A stretch of 64,000 nt of DNA from NCBI GenBank assembly GCA_025331445.1, contig JAIWNE010000003.1, forward strand, positions 372,001 to 436,000, given 5' to 3'. This document shows positions 1 through 10,785 of this stretch, one piece after another. This DNA comes from Blakeslea trispora (lineage: Eukaryota; Mucoromycota; Mucoromycetes; Mucorales; Choanephoraceae). The position numbers were made by a program, and so were the translations under genes. Position 1 is the first letter of the stretch. Each line of letters begins with the position of its first letter. The notes under the pieces were generated by a model, which was not told where the DNA came from, did no database searches, and worked only from the letters and a program-made list of their open reading frames with translations.

Positions 1-1619
1 CTTGATATCTTCTTGGCCTTGGTGAACAAACAAAAGTTGAGGGGGAACCTCAACACCATCATCAGTCAAACGGCCTTCTTGTTCTGTATCGGGTTCGACA
101 GATAAGTCCCATAAGGTCAATTGGTTGTCCGCACCTGAAACAGCCAATACAGATTCTTCAGTAGGATGCCATTCGATAGATGTGATAGGTCCATTATGCC
201 ACTTGAAGGTAGCAACAGGTGTAGGTTGAGAAGCACCACCCTTAAAGGTACGTAAATCCCAAACACTGAAAATACCATCATCATGACCACTAGCCAGCAG
301 ATAAGAGGCCTTCTTGTTCCAAGTGATGACATTGACATCTGATTGAGATGCATGGATACCGACAGCTGAACGCTTTTTATTACGTGTGTCCCAAATTTTG
401 ACAGTTTGATCTGAAGAACAGGATGCAAACACATTATTTTCGGTAGGTGACCATTGCAAATCTTCAACTGATGACTTGTGTTCTCTAAAGGCAACATTAT
501 CAGTGCTGATACCGGTGGGAGTGACTGTTGTGTGGAAAATACGACCGGCATTATCACCTGTCAAAAGACTAGTTTTTTTTATATTGAATTAGCGTCAAAT
601 CTTACTTGAACAAAAAAAATCATTTACCGTCCAGCATCAAGATAAGACCAATCCATAGCATAACCTTCTTCACGTCCGTGGTTGTTGATGTTGTAAACAG
701 GCTTTTGGTTGAGACTAGAAGCTGTGCCGGATACTTCCAAACTTTGAACTGCAGATGTCAAATCCCAAATATGTACTTTGCCTGTCTCAGCCCAAGTGGC
801 AGCAATCTGTCTTTCCTGTTGTTGAGGCATGACTCGGATACGATTCACACAACCAACATGGGGAATGGATCTGTATTCTAAAACTGGGTCTTCGTCTAAA
901 GCATCTGGATCATCTTCATCATCAGAGTCTATGATATGTGGTCAGCTAATCATGCAGATGTGTGGCTATCATTCATATTTACCGTCTTGTTGAGTTTTAT
1001 GTAAGGAAGACATCTTCATGACCAATACTTCGTTATTACGATCGCCGGGAAGTGAAGTACCGGCAGCAACATAAGCAGTTGCAGGATACTTTTTTTTAAA
1101 AAAAAAACAAATGAGATAAGCCAAAGATCAATAAGAAACTTGACCAACTTACATTCTTTCTTTCTTCACCCAATTTGTCTTCCAAGACATCGAAACTCAA
1201 GAAAGGAAGACGCACATCGAGATTGTGAAGCATCACATAGACGGAAGGATCAGCTTCCAATACTTCGCCTTCAGCCAATGGTTGACCGGGCAAATACAAC
1301 TTTAAATCCTTCTCTGCCTCTTCATCTTCGTCTTGTTCATTCATATCAACATCCATGCCTAAGTCGAATGATGAGTCTATCAGTTGCTTTCCTAAAACTT
1401 CTTTTCCTCTGTCTATCTCTTACCGTCTTCATTGTCTTCGTTATCTTCAGGTTCGGCACTTTCAACGATCTCTTCGTCTTCCATTTCGTCTTCCCAAGCG
1501 TCTTCAAAGTCACCCATTTCGTTCTTGTCTTCATTCAGGTGTCTTGGAGCTCCATTTCCGTAAGCAGCAGACTTGGCTTGGTCTCTTAATTCAGCTTGAT
1601 CAGCTTGACGCTTGGACAT
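1..1619 (-). CDS. RRB1: GRWD1/Rrb1-like WD40 ribosome-assembly protein (3' end off window)
   Basis: Five exons read on the minus strand: 1424-1619, 1153-1358, 983-1088, 628-928 and 568 down to the window edge; phases agree at every junction. The ATG at 1619 opens a short basic N-terminus (MSKRQADQ), then an acidic stretch rich in E and D. Next come the family block with YLPGQPL and VYVMLHNLDVRLPFLSFD, and WD40 repeats carrying KIWDTR, SVWDLR and TLWDLS endings. This matches GRWD1/Rrb1, a nuclear/nucleolar chaperone of ribosomal protein L3 in 60S biogenesis (family knowledge). About 35-40 C-terminal residues probably lie outside the window. Its promoter must sit in the roughly 280 bp before the 3' end of the arrestin-domain gene. 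Confidence 0.93.
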
Positions 1620-1918
1620 ATTATATAGTAACGAAAAATAAAACAAAAAAGATTTGAAGAAAAAAAAAAATAAGACAGTCAATGTGAATTTAGGCAAATG
1701 TCTACTATAAGCCACAAAATATCCGTTATGATTGGATGTATGCCGAAAAAAAAAGCCTAATTTTTAAAGCACCTCCCTTCAAGTCATGCATTCACTGAGT
1801 AAAGAATAATTTATTGATATTTACAAGAAAAATAAAATAAAATTGGTATCAGCTTAATATTAATATATAAAGTCAAAAAAAAAAAGAGAAAATGCTTTAG
1901 AAGTCCATGCCATCTAAT

Positions 1919-3189
1919 TTAACAAATTTGGATACGTAGACTTGAGGTTGAGGTTGTTCTGTTGGAATAAAAGTTGGCATTGCTTAATAGATTATTGTAA
2001 GCAGGTGGTACTGAATCGCTGTTGTACGAAGGCAAAAACTCCTCTTCATCTTGTGCTCTTGGTTCAGGTCTTATAAACTGAGGTTTGGAGTGCATAGAAG
2101 ACTGATTCTCGACAATGGCAGAGTAAGGCTCCAATAGACGAGGTGCCCTAGTGCCAGCAGGAAGTGTACCCAACATGACAGGTAGATCAAATAGCTTCTT
2201 TTTTATATGAATAGGGCCATGACGAACCTTGGCTACAACCACCAGTTTGTATTCAATGGTCAAATGAGGTGAATAAGCAAGTGTGGCTGGTAGCTCGTCT
2301 TGATTGGAAGGTAAAGCAAGTTTCATCGTGACAGTACTAGGACAAGTAGAGGGAAGTTTGGGATGATCGTAATGAGCAACGATAGTTGCTTCACTTCTAG
2401 AGAATGTCTTATAGTTGATACTGTAATAGCGCTTAAGATAAACTCGTAGCTGAGACATATTTAAGTTCTGTTCGTCTTGGGTATCTAGTGAGGTGAACTG
2501 AATAGTCACTGCTATAGCTTGGTTCTTGTCATTGACATTGTAAGCTAACCGAGGAACAGATACTCGAGCGCTCACATGATTTGTCAGTTTTGATGTTTCA
2601 GTAAATGCATGTAGTTTCTTGATAGGAATTGTCTCGATCGTTGGCTGGAAGCAAACGGGAAATGGCTTTGACAGAATAGGCGTGGTCTCATTGGCTTTGT
2701 CAACCGACACAATCATGTTGAATGCGGTAGCAATCAGATGGTGATGAAATGTAGGAGGAAAGTTGATCATTGGCATCTGACACACAAATGGAAATGTATA
2801 TTCGCCTGCCTCCAAAATGGGCCATTCGCTTGAAGGGATATCTACACCTGTAGGTAAGCCCCATAGAATAGTTCTTACTGCAAACAGTCTATCATCTGTC
2901 AGCTTAGACTTTTCCCAGCCCATGGCATCATAATTGACTCGCTCTAAATAGGAAATTGAATGGTAAGCGAATGAACAAAAAAAAACGAATGAAGGTGATT
3001 ACCGGACGCTTTGAATATAAGTTTCATATGGTGAACTGGTATGGGTACACCAACTTTGACTTGCACAATCCCTTCAAACACAGAGCCGGGATGACATACT
3101 ACTTGACCGTGCTCATTTTGATATTGAGGATAAAACAAGATATTAAAGTCGAGATGATTGTTTCTAGCACCAATCAAGCCATTTATCAT
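1919..3189 (-). CDS. Arrestin-domain (alpha-arrestin-like) protein with PPAY motif
   Basis: Two exons, 3003-3189 and 1919-2943, give about 403 residues. The N-terminal half resembles an Arrestin_N fold (DFNILFYPQ, GIVQVKVGVPIPVHHMKL, then PFVCQMP and FPPTFHHH). The C-terminal half resembles Arrestin_C (VSVPRLAYNVND, then TIEYKLVVVAKV). Near the end are PSYNSDSVPPAYN segments, including a PPAY that fits a PY motif for Rsp5/Nedd4 ubiquitin ligases, so an endocytic adaptor role is inferred. The start is uncertain: the frame stays open upstream of the chosen ATG without another ATG, and GTAAGC near 3282 may mark an upstream intron. The final residues are also doubtful, because a +1 frame from about 1969 to the stop at 1897-1899 reads as a more protein-like tail. 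Confidence 0.8.
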
Positions 3190-4519
3190 CTTCTTGTTAT
3201 TTCGAGGACTACGTTTGTCGTAGCCTTCTTCTTTGAAAAGTATGGACAACAAAAGAGGGAAAAAGTGAGGTTGCTTACGCCAAAAAAAAAGTGAATTTGA
3301 ATATAGTGTAGTCTAATGTATGTGTATACAAAAAGCTTATATCACATACAATAAGAGAAAATGCATATGAGAAAAGAAAAGAAAAGAAAAAAAAGCTGTT
3401 TTATTCTGCATTTCTCAAGTGTATTTAAAGCAGACGGAAACACCTGTGTTACACGCAGTTATCCGGATTTCTTTATTGGGAAAGTTTTGGTCAAATATGG
3501 TAACTCTCATTTGCCAATGGTCCGAGATCGCTTGAGATATGTATTCTGATGGGAATCGCTTTTCTGACATTCAGCATTGAGTTCTAGCTACCATTCCATT
3601 TTATAGATATGCAAGGTAAGCAAAAGAAAGACAGTGTGAAAGAGGCGAGAGGGATGGTTTTCTGGCAAGAAAGAAAACAGAGAACATCAAATGACTTTTT
3701 GCTTCTTTTCCCACCTTGATAAGGAACTTAGTGATACAATATAAGCGATTGCTTCCTCAATGACAGGTAGACTGAAACACATGAAGCCTATTGTATCCTA
3801 TAAACACAAGTTACTCTACAAACAAGAGGTGCTTCTGATTGGCCTAGATAGACTGATTCATTCTTCTGCACGAAAAAGTCACACAAGATATAGACGGATT
3901 GATATCCTCACTGGCGAAAAGAAAAAAAGTGCTTTCTTTTGGTTAGTCAATGCAGAGCAATCATGATTTACCACTAGGTAGGGGGGGGGGACATCACATG
4001 TTAACCACTATATTGCTTCGCATGCTACTAACTATATTTATTTTTGGTGAGTCAATCTGACTTTATATTTTATTCCATTCATATATTTCACAACCTATCA
4101 ATTCCGGAAAAAAAATACTTTAGATCAAGTTCTCTTATCAGTAGGCTGTTGTCCGGTGGTGAGGAGGACGTCTATCTGCCGTTTTTTCTTTGTTTGTTAT
4201 TGTACTTGTTTAGGATAGAAGCCATTCCAGTCTTTCAATTAACTGCTTCATTTTCTTTTGTTCAGATTTATATTTCAGCATACAATGGCATGGCTTTATT
4301 CATTCGTAGAATTAGTTTCTTTTTTTTACATTTCAGTCTATGCTACTCCGAGATATATGTGTATGGATCAACAAAGCCCTTACCCTTGTCTTGATCAGAT
4401 TTCGATGAAACAATAGGCCTAGGCTGAAATGATTTCTACCAATATAGCATGTATATAATTTGGTCAATAATCAACACGAGTCCTTGACCCCCTCTCCTCC
4501 TCCTCCTCCTCCTCTTCTT
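3190..4519. other. Intergenic, no gene seen
   Basis: AT-rich DNA with short open frames that look like chance. It contains a run of ten G at 3981-3990 and CT/CTC-rich stretches near 4490-4520. I see no conserved protein segment, tRNA or clear repeat. Confidence 0.5.
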
Positions 4520-6300
4520 TTCTTGCTCGATGCAATTGGACATAGAAATACAAACCTGGTCAAATGCATTGGCTTTGCAAAATATCATAGGCGCACAATA
4601 CTACTGTCGCCTTGTTCTTCTGATGAACATACTCTCTTTTGTTAGCTCTGGTATATTTTGCTAATGAAGTAAAGGCTCTCATATGTCAGTTTGTTACTGT
4701 TCGGGAGGTTTTTTTTATGCAAAGCTTCTTTGTCACATTCCGAGTAACAATAGTTTTTGGATACATGGTCCCTTACTTTATTCATGTTGTGCTCATGCTT
4801 ATACATTATATTCGAGGGACGAGCTCAATTTGTTCTTCGTTGGATCGACTGTTGTTGAGGACCATCACTTTCAATACATATTGGCCTATTTATTTGACCA
4901 CCAATCTGCTGCCATTGCAAAGACCTTTTTATGGGTCAAGATTTCTTGAAAGCATTACGATACAGCCTACTTTCAAGGTCAACTTTGCAGGAGGAAAGTT
5001 GCCTGGGTTCAGCGTTTGAAGATACTCATCAAAAACTCTAGAAACCTCGCTACTGGCATTTTCTTCTTGAGAATTAGTCGACTTTATCTGCCGAAGTCAA
5101 AATGACGGATTCACCAGGCATCAGTTCGAGTACCTTTTCATTCAGCAAATTGACAGTATCATTATTAAAAGTGAGTATAGCCGATTGGTACAACGATGAA
5201 GGGTTATGAATGACTTGATTGAGAGGTTGTTGAGGATACACTTAAGATATCAGCTCGTCCAGCGAGTGAGTCTGAGAGATGTATTGGGGAAGAGGTATTT
5301 TTGCATTTTGCATAATAGATTAGTAAGTAATTAAACAGAGCCATTATTTGAATTGGATATTGTCTATCGCTCTGTACATCTGATTGTCAGGAAATAGCTG
5401 TTGTAATCTGTGCTCAAGATCATCACGAATTGAATGGCAAAACTTGGTCCACAACAAAAGAGGGTCTGCTAACTGACCGAAAGTCAATGCAATAACAAAT
5501 AAGTTATGCAAATGAGCACCAGAAGTAAACAAACTCGCTTCCTCAAAGCATTTTGACCATGCTTGATCGTCTTCAATCAAACGGAATTGGAGACAGACTT
5601 CTTTGAAAGTTGTGCATTGGACTCCATTGATCGCTTTAAGATTATCAAAGGATTTGGATCCTGCAACATCTATCAAAAGAAGTCTCAGAAATCTTTTTCC
5701 GCATGTAGGACTACAGAAAGATATTCTACCAATTGCAAAGCCTTTTTTACGTAGTGCCCAGCTCTTTGTATCTTGCTTCCAAACAGGATGTCTAGGAAAG
5801 TCTTGATATAGATACTTTTCGCTATCTGGTTTACTTTGATAATACTTGAAATAAGCAATGAGCACTGAGCTGCTCTTAGCTAAGATTTTTTGTATTTGAG
5901 GCGGAGATGCATCCTCAGGAAAGTATACAGGTTAATCATTAGGTAGATAAAGGGCCAAAGTTGTGACAGTGGGATCTTCTTCGTGTACTTTCTATTCAAA
6001 AATACGACCAAATGCTTCTGTAGCGCCTTGAAGATTTTTTTTTTTTTTCAATTTCACCTTTCGTATCACTTATTTTCAAGGTGGTGCGATCAGAGCCTTT
6101 GTATACATATTTGTTAATGTATTTGATGGCTGCAACACCTTGACAGCATTCAACGTTTATGTGAGCCTTGTACTTCTTTGAGAAGTAGGGATTATAAGGC
6201 ACAATCTAGCTATTGTCAATATTTAAACGACTACTGCTAGATCTCAAAGGATCGGGTATCGTATATGAAGATCGGACAGTTAATGATCACTTGTATGTGG
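4520..6300 (-). mobile_element. Decayed Helitron: Rep/helicase protein remnant
   Basis: Minus-strand fragments in collinear order match a Helitron Rep/PIF1-type helicase polyprotein, broken by stops and frameshifts. From 6202 down there is VPYNPYFSKKYKAHINVE with KYINKYVYKG, typical of the segment after the Rep domain. Near 5990-5880 is VHEEDPTVTTLALYLPND. At 5344-5865 a 173-codon open stretch carries YLYQDFPRHPVW, IGRISFCSPTCGKRFLRLLL, INGVQCTTFKEVC and LIEDDQAW. After a gap, 5260-5078 carries VYPQQPLNQV, AILTFNNDTVNLLNEKVLEL and PGES, and 5050-4937 carries FDEYLQTLNPGNFPPAKL, KVGCIVMLSRNLDP and KGLCNGSRLVV. Weaker traces (LVPRI near 4820) run to about 4520. The Walker A/B part of the helicase is missing between about 5340 and 5260. 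Hairpin ends and TC/CTRR termini were not located, so boundaries are approximate. Confidence 0.85.
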
Positions 6301-6445
6301 GGTATCTGTTTTCATTCAAAACAGTTTCTTCAGAAAAAGCTTTAGGAAATCGCTTAATACATTTGAGTCAACCGTTGCTATCCTTAGCCATGCAGGGAGA
6401 CTCCACTTCATTTTTTGGCAAACACTATGATTGAATGAAAATGTG

Positions 6446-6450
<5 letters not shown>

Positions 6451-6489
<39 letters not shown>
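6451..6489. repeat. (TC)n microsatellite, about 19 units
   Basis: Uninterrupted TC dinucleotides between the Helitron remnant and the LOG-family gene. The 300 bp on either side show no other feature. Confidence 0.95.
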
Positions 6490-6491
<2 letters not shown>

Positions 6492-6844
6492 CAAACAGTC
6501 TCTTGTTTAGTAGAAAATCCATTTGTTGATCATGAAGCTCAACATTGAATTTCAAAGCATTTGGTGTCTTTGCAGAGTCAACAAATGCAAGCACTTTCTT
6601 GGTTTGCCATCATCATTAAAAAAAAAGAGTGGAGTGGAAAACAGCTCTTTAGTGTGTTAGAAAGAGATTTCAGAAAGGACATTGGAGTGGACGTAGTGTT
6701 TACCTAATTTATTTGGTTGCAAAAAGCAAAATCATTGCGTCTTGCAAGGAGTTCAACATGTCTTGAGTCTCTCTCATTCAACTTTTTCGGTCTTTCTAAC
6801 CGAGTTTTATTTATATATAGAAAAAGAAGTGCATGCATTCCCCA

Positions 6845-7677
6845 TCAAACAAGAGATTCCCTTTCCTTTGTTGTCCAGTTAAACGCGTAACGTGAATTAG
6901 GTGGTTGATATGTCTGAAGAGCATGAAGTACTTCTTTGGTTGTATCACAAACAACAAAGATGTCAGTGTTTGACTCATGTATGAATTTTTCTATTGATTT
7001 CTTAGTCGATCCGTTCACCTAACCTTCAGGTTGCTTTCTTTACCTGTTACACACATCTTGATCCAATCAACAAATAGCTTGTAATAATTCTTAGTGTTCA
7101 ACAAGACAATAGGCTTGTTATGAATATTAAGCTGAGACCAAGTAATCATTTCCAACATTTCTTCCATAGTACCAAAGCCTCCGGGTAAAACTATGAAAGC
7201 ATCACTTTCTTCTGCCATGCGCTTCTTACGTGTGTGCATATCAGGCACGACAACAGCTTCGGCAATTTGCTTACTGCCGTGTGTAAAAAGAGGCTCAGGT
7301 ACAACCGCAAGTACATCACCTCCATTATTTAAGGTAGCTTGAGCAACTGATCCCATCACACCAATAGAACCACCGCCTAAACAGAATAATGAGCCATATG
7401 TTCTTTTTGAAACTTGAAACAGGACAACAATAAACATGAATAAAATATTATGTACTTACCATAGACTAATCTAATGTTGTTTTCTCCCAAAATTCTTCCA
7501 ATTTCTATCAGCTAGTGATTAGTGTTGCATTAACTTATAATTTATTCTTATCTTACCTCTGGCTTCTTGCTCGTAAATAGGGTCGGCACCACTGCTGCTA
7601 CCACAAAAGACACAAACGCTTTTGATGTTGTTGGGGCTTTGTGCAATTGCGTCTGACAGAACGTTTGCAGAGGACAT
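6845..7677 (-). CDS. LOG-family (lysine decarboxylase-like fold) nucleoside 5'-monophosphate phosphoribohydrolase
   Basis: Four exons: 7557-7677, 7460-7504, 7044-7376 and 6845-6990, giving 214 residues, the usual size of the family. The start at 7677 leads into VCVFCGSSSGADPIYEQEAR. Exons 2-3 form LVYGGGSIGVMG, and exon 3 holds MHTRKKRMAEESDAFIVLPGGFGTMEE. The PGGxGTxxE signature plus the upstream Arg (MHTRK) are the nucleotide-binding and catalytic elements of LOG enzymes, which release the base from riboside monophosphates such as cytokinin nucleotides. The last intron uses CAG|GTAAAG and removes 53 nt; without it the frame stops after NLKVR, and with it the family C-terminus FIHESNTDIFVVCDTTKEVL follows. 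Exon 2 is only 45 nt. The substrate in this fungus is unknown; a cytosolic nucleotide-salvage role is inferred. Confidence 0.9.
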
Positions 7678-9184
7678 TTTGTTAATAAAAAAAAATAGAA
7701 TGAAAACTAAAAGACAAAGAAAAAAGAGAGAAACGAAGAGTTCTTTAAAGAAAGCTTTGGGCGGACATTTAAATTACCCTGGCATAACCTTAAAGAACCT
7801 TTTTTTGGTTCTTGGTTGGAACCCGAACAGATGTTGTAAGTGTGTAGTATCTGATTGTTATGATTAATTACATCTGTAATAAAGAGTCATATCCACTTGA
7901 GCATTAACCAATAAAAGACAACAGATTTCCTTTTTCGGAAACGTGATTGATCAAGATACTAGTACGCTTAAATATTCCCATTTCATTGTGTTGTATTCTT
8001 TTTTGTTTTGTCATTATAACGCCTCGCAACGCTTTAGATACATATACCTTTGCAAGTCATTCCTAATTGCAGATCCAGACTATGCCTATTTCACTTTTTT
8101 CCTCTTTTTATTATACATAAACCGCAGCTGCCGCAGTTTGCTTTAGGTAAGCATTGTTGTTCAATCTCCGCTGCTAAATCATAGAGGCGGGGCTGCTGTG
8201 TCTGGGGGCTACTTCGCCGGTAATAAGCAATGCGATTGGACACTGTTAGCCAATAAAAATTGTTACTACCGTCGCCATTTAAACTTTTGCATACAATGCT
8301 TTTGGATGAGTGGGCGCAAAAAGAACATTACAAACCATCAGAATTCTTTCTCTCTCTTCTACAAAAGAGATTCATCAAGAAAATTCCAGTGATTGCAAAC
8401 TTGTTCGACTACAAATAAGAAGCGGAAGTGAGTAAGCTTTGTCTTAGAAACGAAGCCAGTAACGTCCTGCAATCCCTACATGAGCTGTATTTCGTTAAAG
8501 GAACACTGTTAGAGGAGTCAATGAAAGACATGTTCTCGAGTAATATCGTTCTGGCTGAACGTTCAGAGGACTTTCTGACTTGCTTGACAGATTGAAAGGC
8601 GCATTCCACTGTTTGAACCCAGAATGCCCTCCCCCCCAGACATGACAGCCTTGCCATCATAGAGTTAGATCAAGAGTGACATTTGAGCTGATTCATTGTG
8701 TTGAAAGTGCCTTAAATTCTTGCAGAAGACATTGTTATTTTTTTGATTTACAATTGTCTTGATCAACATGTTGAGTAAACAAAACGAAAATACACACTAA
8801 ATGAAATAAAAGAAAGACTAATAATCTTCTCAAACAAGATGTCCATTTTCTGCGAATATCAATACTCAGCGGCTCTTAAAGCTCATCAAACGAAAAAAAA
8901 GGGCAACGTCGATCTGAAGCGACAATTGTCATGCTGAAAGAAAAAATGGCTCGACAATTTGAAGGTTGACTTGGATACAACTAACTCATCTTTATATACT
9001 GAAAACCAGAATAACTTCAGTCATTTGATAATTGGCAACTGCATAACTTTTGTCATTCTACTACTATTTTCCTTTTTCTTGACTGAGCTTTAATGCAATT
9101 AAAAAATGCTTTTTTGAAAAAAAAAAAAAAAAAATGTTTTTCTTTTCTTTTTACTCTTTCAAGCTTACAACTACGCACTTAGAA
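7678..9184. other. Intergenic between divergent LOG-family and XPG-family genes
   Basis: No coding segment recognised. CCAAT-type motifs occur at 7907-7911, inverted at 8235-8239 and direct at 8250-8254. The two direct copies share the context TTARCCAATAAAA, which could belong to promoters of the flanking genes (inference). A long A run precedes the XPG-family gene at about 9118-9134. Confidence 0.45.
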
Positions 9185-10785
9185 ATGGGTGTGCAAGGAT
9201 TGACTGGGATTCTATCTCGCTATGCCCCAAAATCTGTTCAGCATGTGAGCTGCACTGCTTTTGCCACTCAAGCAATAGCCATTGATGCCAGCTGTCATTT
9301 AAACAAATTTATATATGGAGACGAATCACATACACATCGGCATATTTATGGATTCTATCAACTGGCACGCTTCTGCGATATGAGCAAAATTAAGCCCATC
9401 TTTGTCTTTGATGGACTCAAGCGTTTGGACGCCAAGAAATTAGAGCATGCCAAACGAGAGCGCAATCGACATAAAGTAAGGCATTCGCTTTTGTTTGAAA
9501 AAGAACAATCATTACGTCTTGATAATTGGGCAGAAGTCTCGGATATGTACAATCAGTCAGAGATATCTACAGAAACTGCTCATAATATTTTGAGCGAGCT
9601 TAGCGAAACAATAGAGAAAATTGAGCAAGTGGAACAGAAAGCACCATTGATGACAGATCAAACAGCTATTTCTGATGAGAAGCAGTATGAAATTGAAAGT
9701 AGATTAACTCAAGTAGCACAAGAGCTGCGTGTAGCCATTGCTATTGCTGAGGATTCCGAAAAATATACACGTACAGTTCGAGATCTGGCTAGAAGAGAGC
9801 GGGAATTAGTGTCAGATATAATCATACATCGATCTGAAGGCTTGCAACATGCATTAGACCAATTGAGACGCGATAATCAAGCTATGCTTCATTCATTAGG
9901 TAGCCCTGCTTATTTTATTTTATCTTTCAGTATTTCCTTATACATATCTGATTGATTTATTTATTTATTACCTTATTACAAGAAAAGCGATCGCTTCGAG
10001 TGACACAAAAAATGCGAAATGAATGTAAAGATTTTCTTGAGAAACTGGGATATGTTTGCTTCACATGTCATGATCATGAAGCTGAAGCAATGTGCGCAAA
10101 TTTAGCTCGTTTCAAAAGAGTTTCTGCTATTGTATCAGAAGGTAAAAAAAAAAGATTGCTTTGTGATTTCTTTTTAATAACATTGTTTGATTCAATCAAA
10201 GACTTGGACACACTTGCCTTTGGTGACTCTCCGCTTTTACGATATTTCTTTTCGAAAAACAGACAGATTCTACGTATAGACCCAATTGTTGCCAGAAGAG
10301 AGTTAGGCCTAACTCGAGATGCATTTATTGATTTCTGTATACTTTGTGGCACTGATTTTTCAGGGACTATTCGAGGCATTGGTCCACATAGAGCTCTTGG
10401 GGCGATACAAAAGTACGGAAGTATCGAAGCACTCATGTCAAACCTGGATTCAAGATATTCTCCTCAAGAAACATTTGATTATCATTTGGCAAGAAGAGTA
10501 CGTGATTTCCAAGATATCCTTTATTCACAAACTAAAAACGAACAATAGGTGTTTAACGACTTGCCTCCAATACCCACAGAAGACGAGGCTTACAAGCCCA
10601 CAATCACAAGCGAAGCAGAGAAAAAAGAGTTATTAGAGTATTATGATATTGATCCTGTTGAAGTAGACCTAAAGATACAGAGTGCAGTACTAAGTCAAAG
10701 TATAATCAAACATCAAGATTGGGGTGTAAATCCATTTCTTTCAAACACAAGTCATTTGACTAGCCAGAATTTACTAAAGATCTAA
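9185..10785 (+). CDS. FEN1/XPG (Rad2)-family structure-specific nuclease with long coiled-coil insert
   Basis: Four exons: 9185-9899, 9983-10141, 10202-10497 and 10549-10785, giving 468 residues. The start MGVQGLTGIL is chosen because the family begins with Met-Gly. All expected metal ligands are visible: Asp34 (AIDAS), Asp76 (FVFDG), Glu271/Glu273 (HEAEAMC), Asp292/Asp294 (EDLDTLAFG) and Asp343 (LCGTDF). A helix-hairpin-helix follows (IRGIGPHRALGAIQKYGS). The protein should therefore be an active 5' flap or branched-DNA nuclease. Between the XPG-N and XPG-I halves, residues about 105-255 form a Glu/Gln/Arg-rich helical insert (ETIEKIEQVEQ, RRERELVSDI), longer than in FEN1 and unlike canonical Exo1. 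No convincing PCNA-binding motif is seen at the C-terminus. The subfamily is not assigned. Confidence 0.85.

Noticed and set aside
4044..5019. Phe-rich open frames of 61-126 codons on the plus strand
   Set aside because: Low complexity, no family motif, partly antisense to Helitron remnants.
8409..8660. 83-codon minus-strand frame with a CLGGRAFW segment
   Set aside because: No signal, motif or splice support; likely chance.
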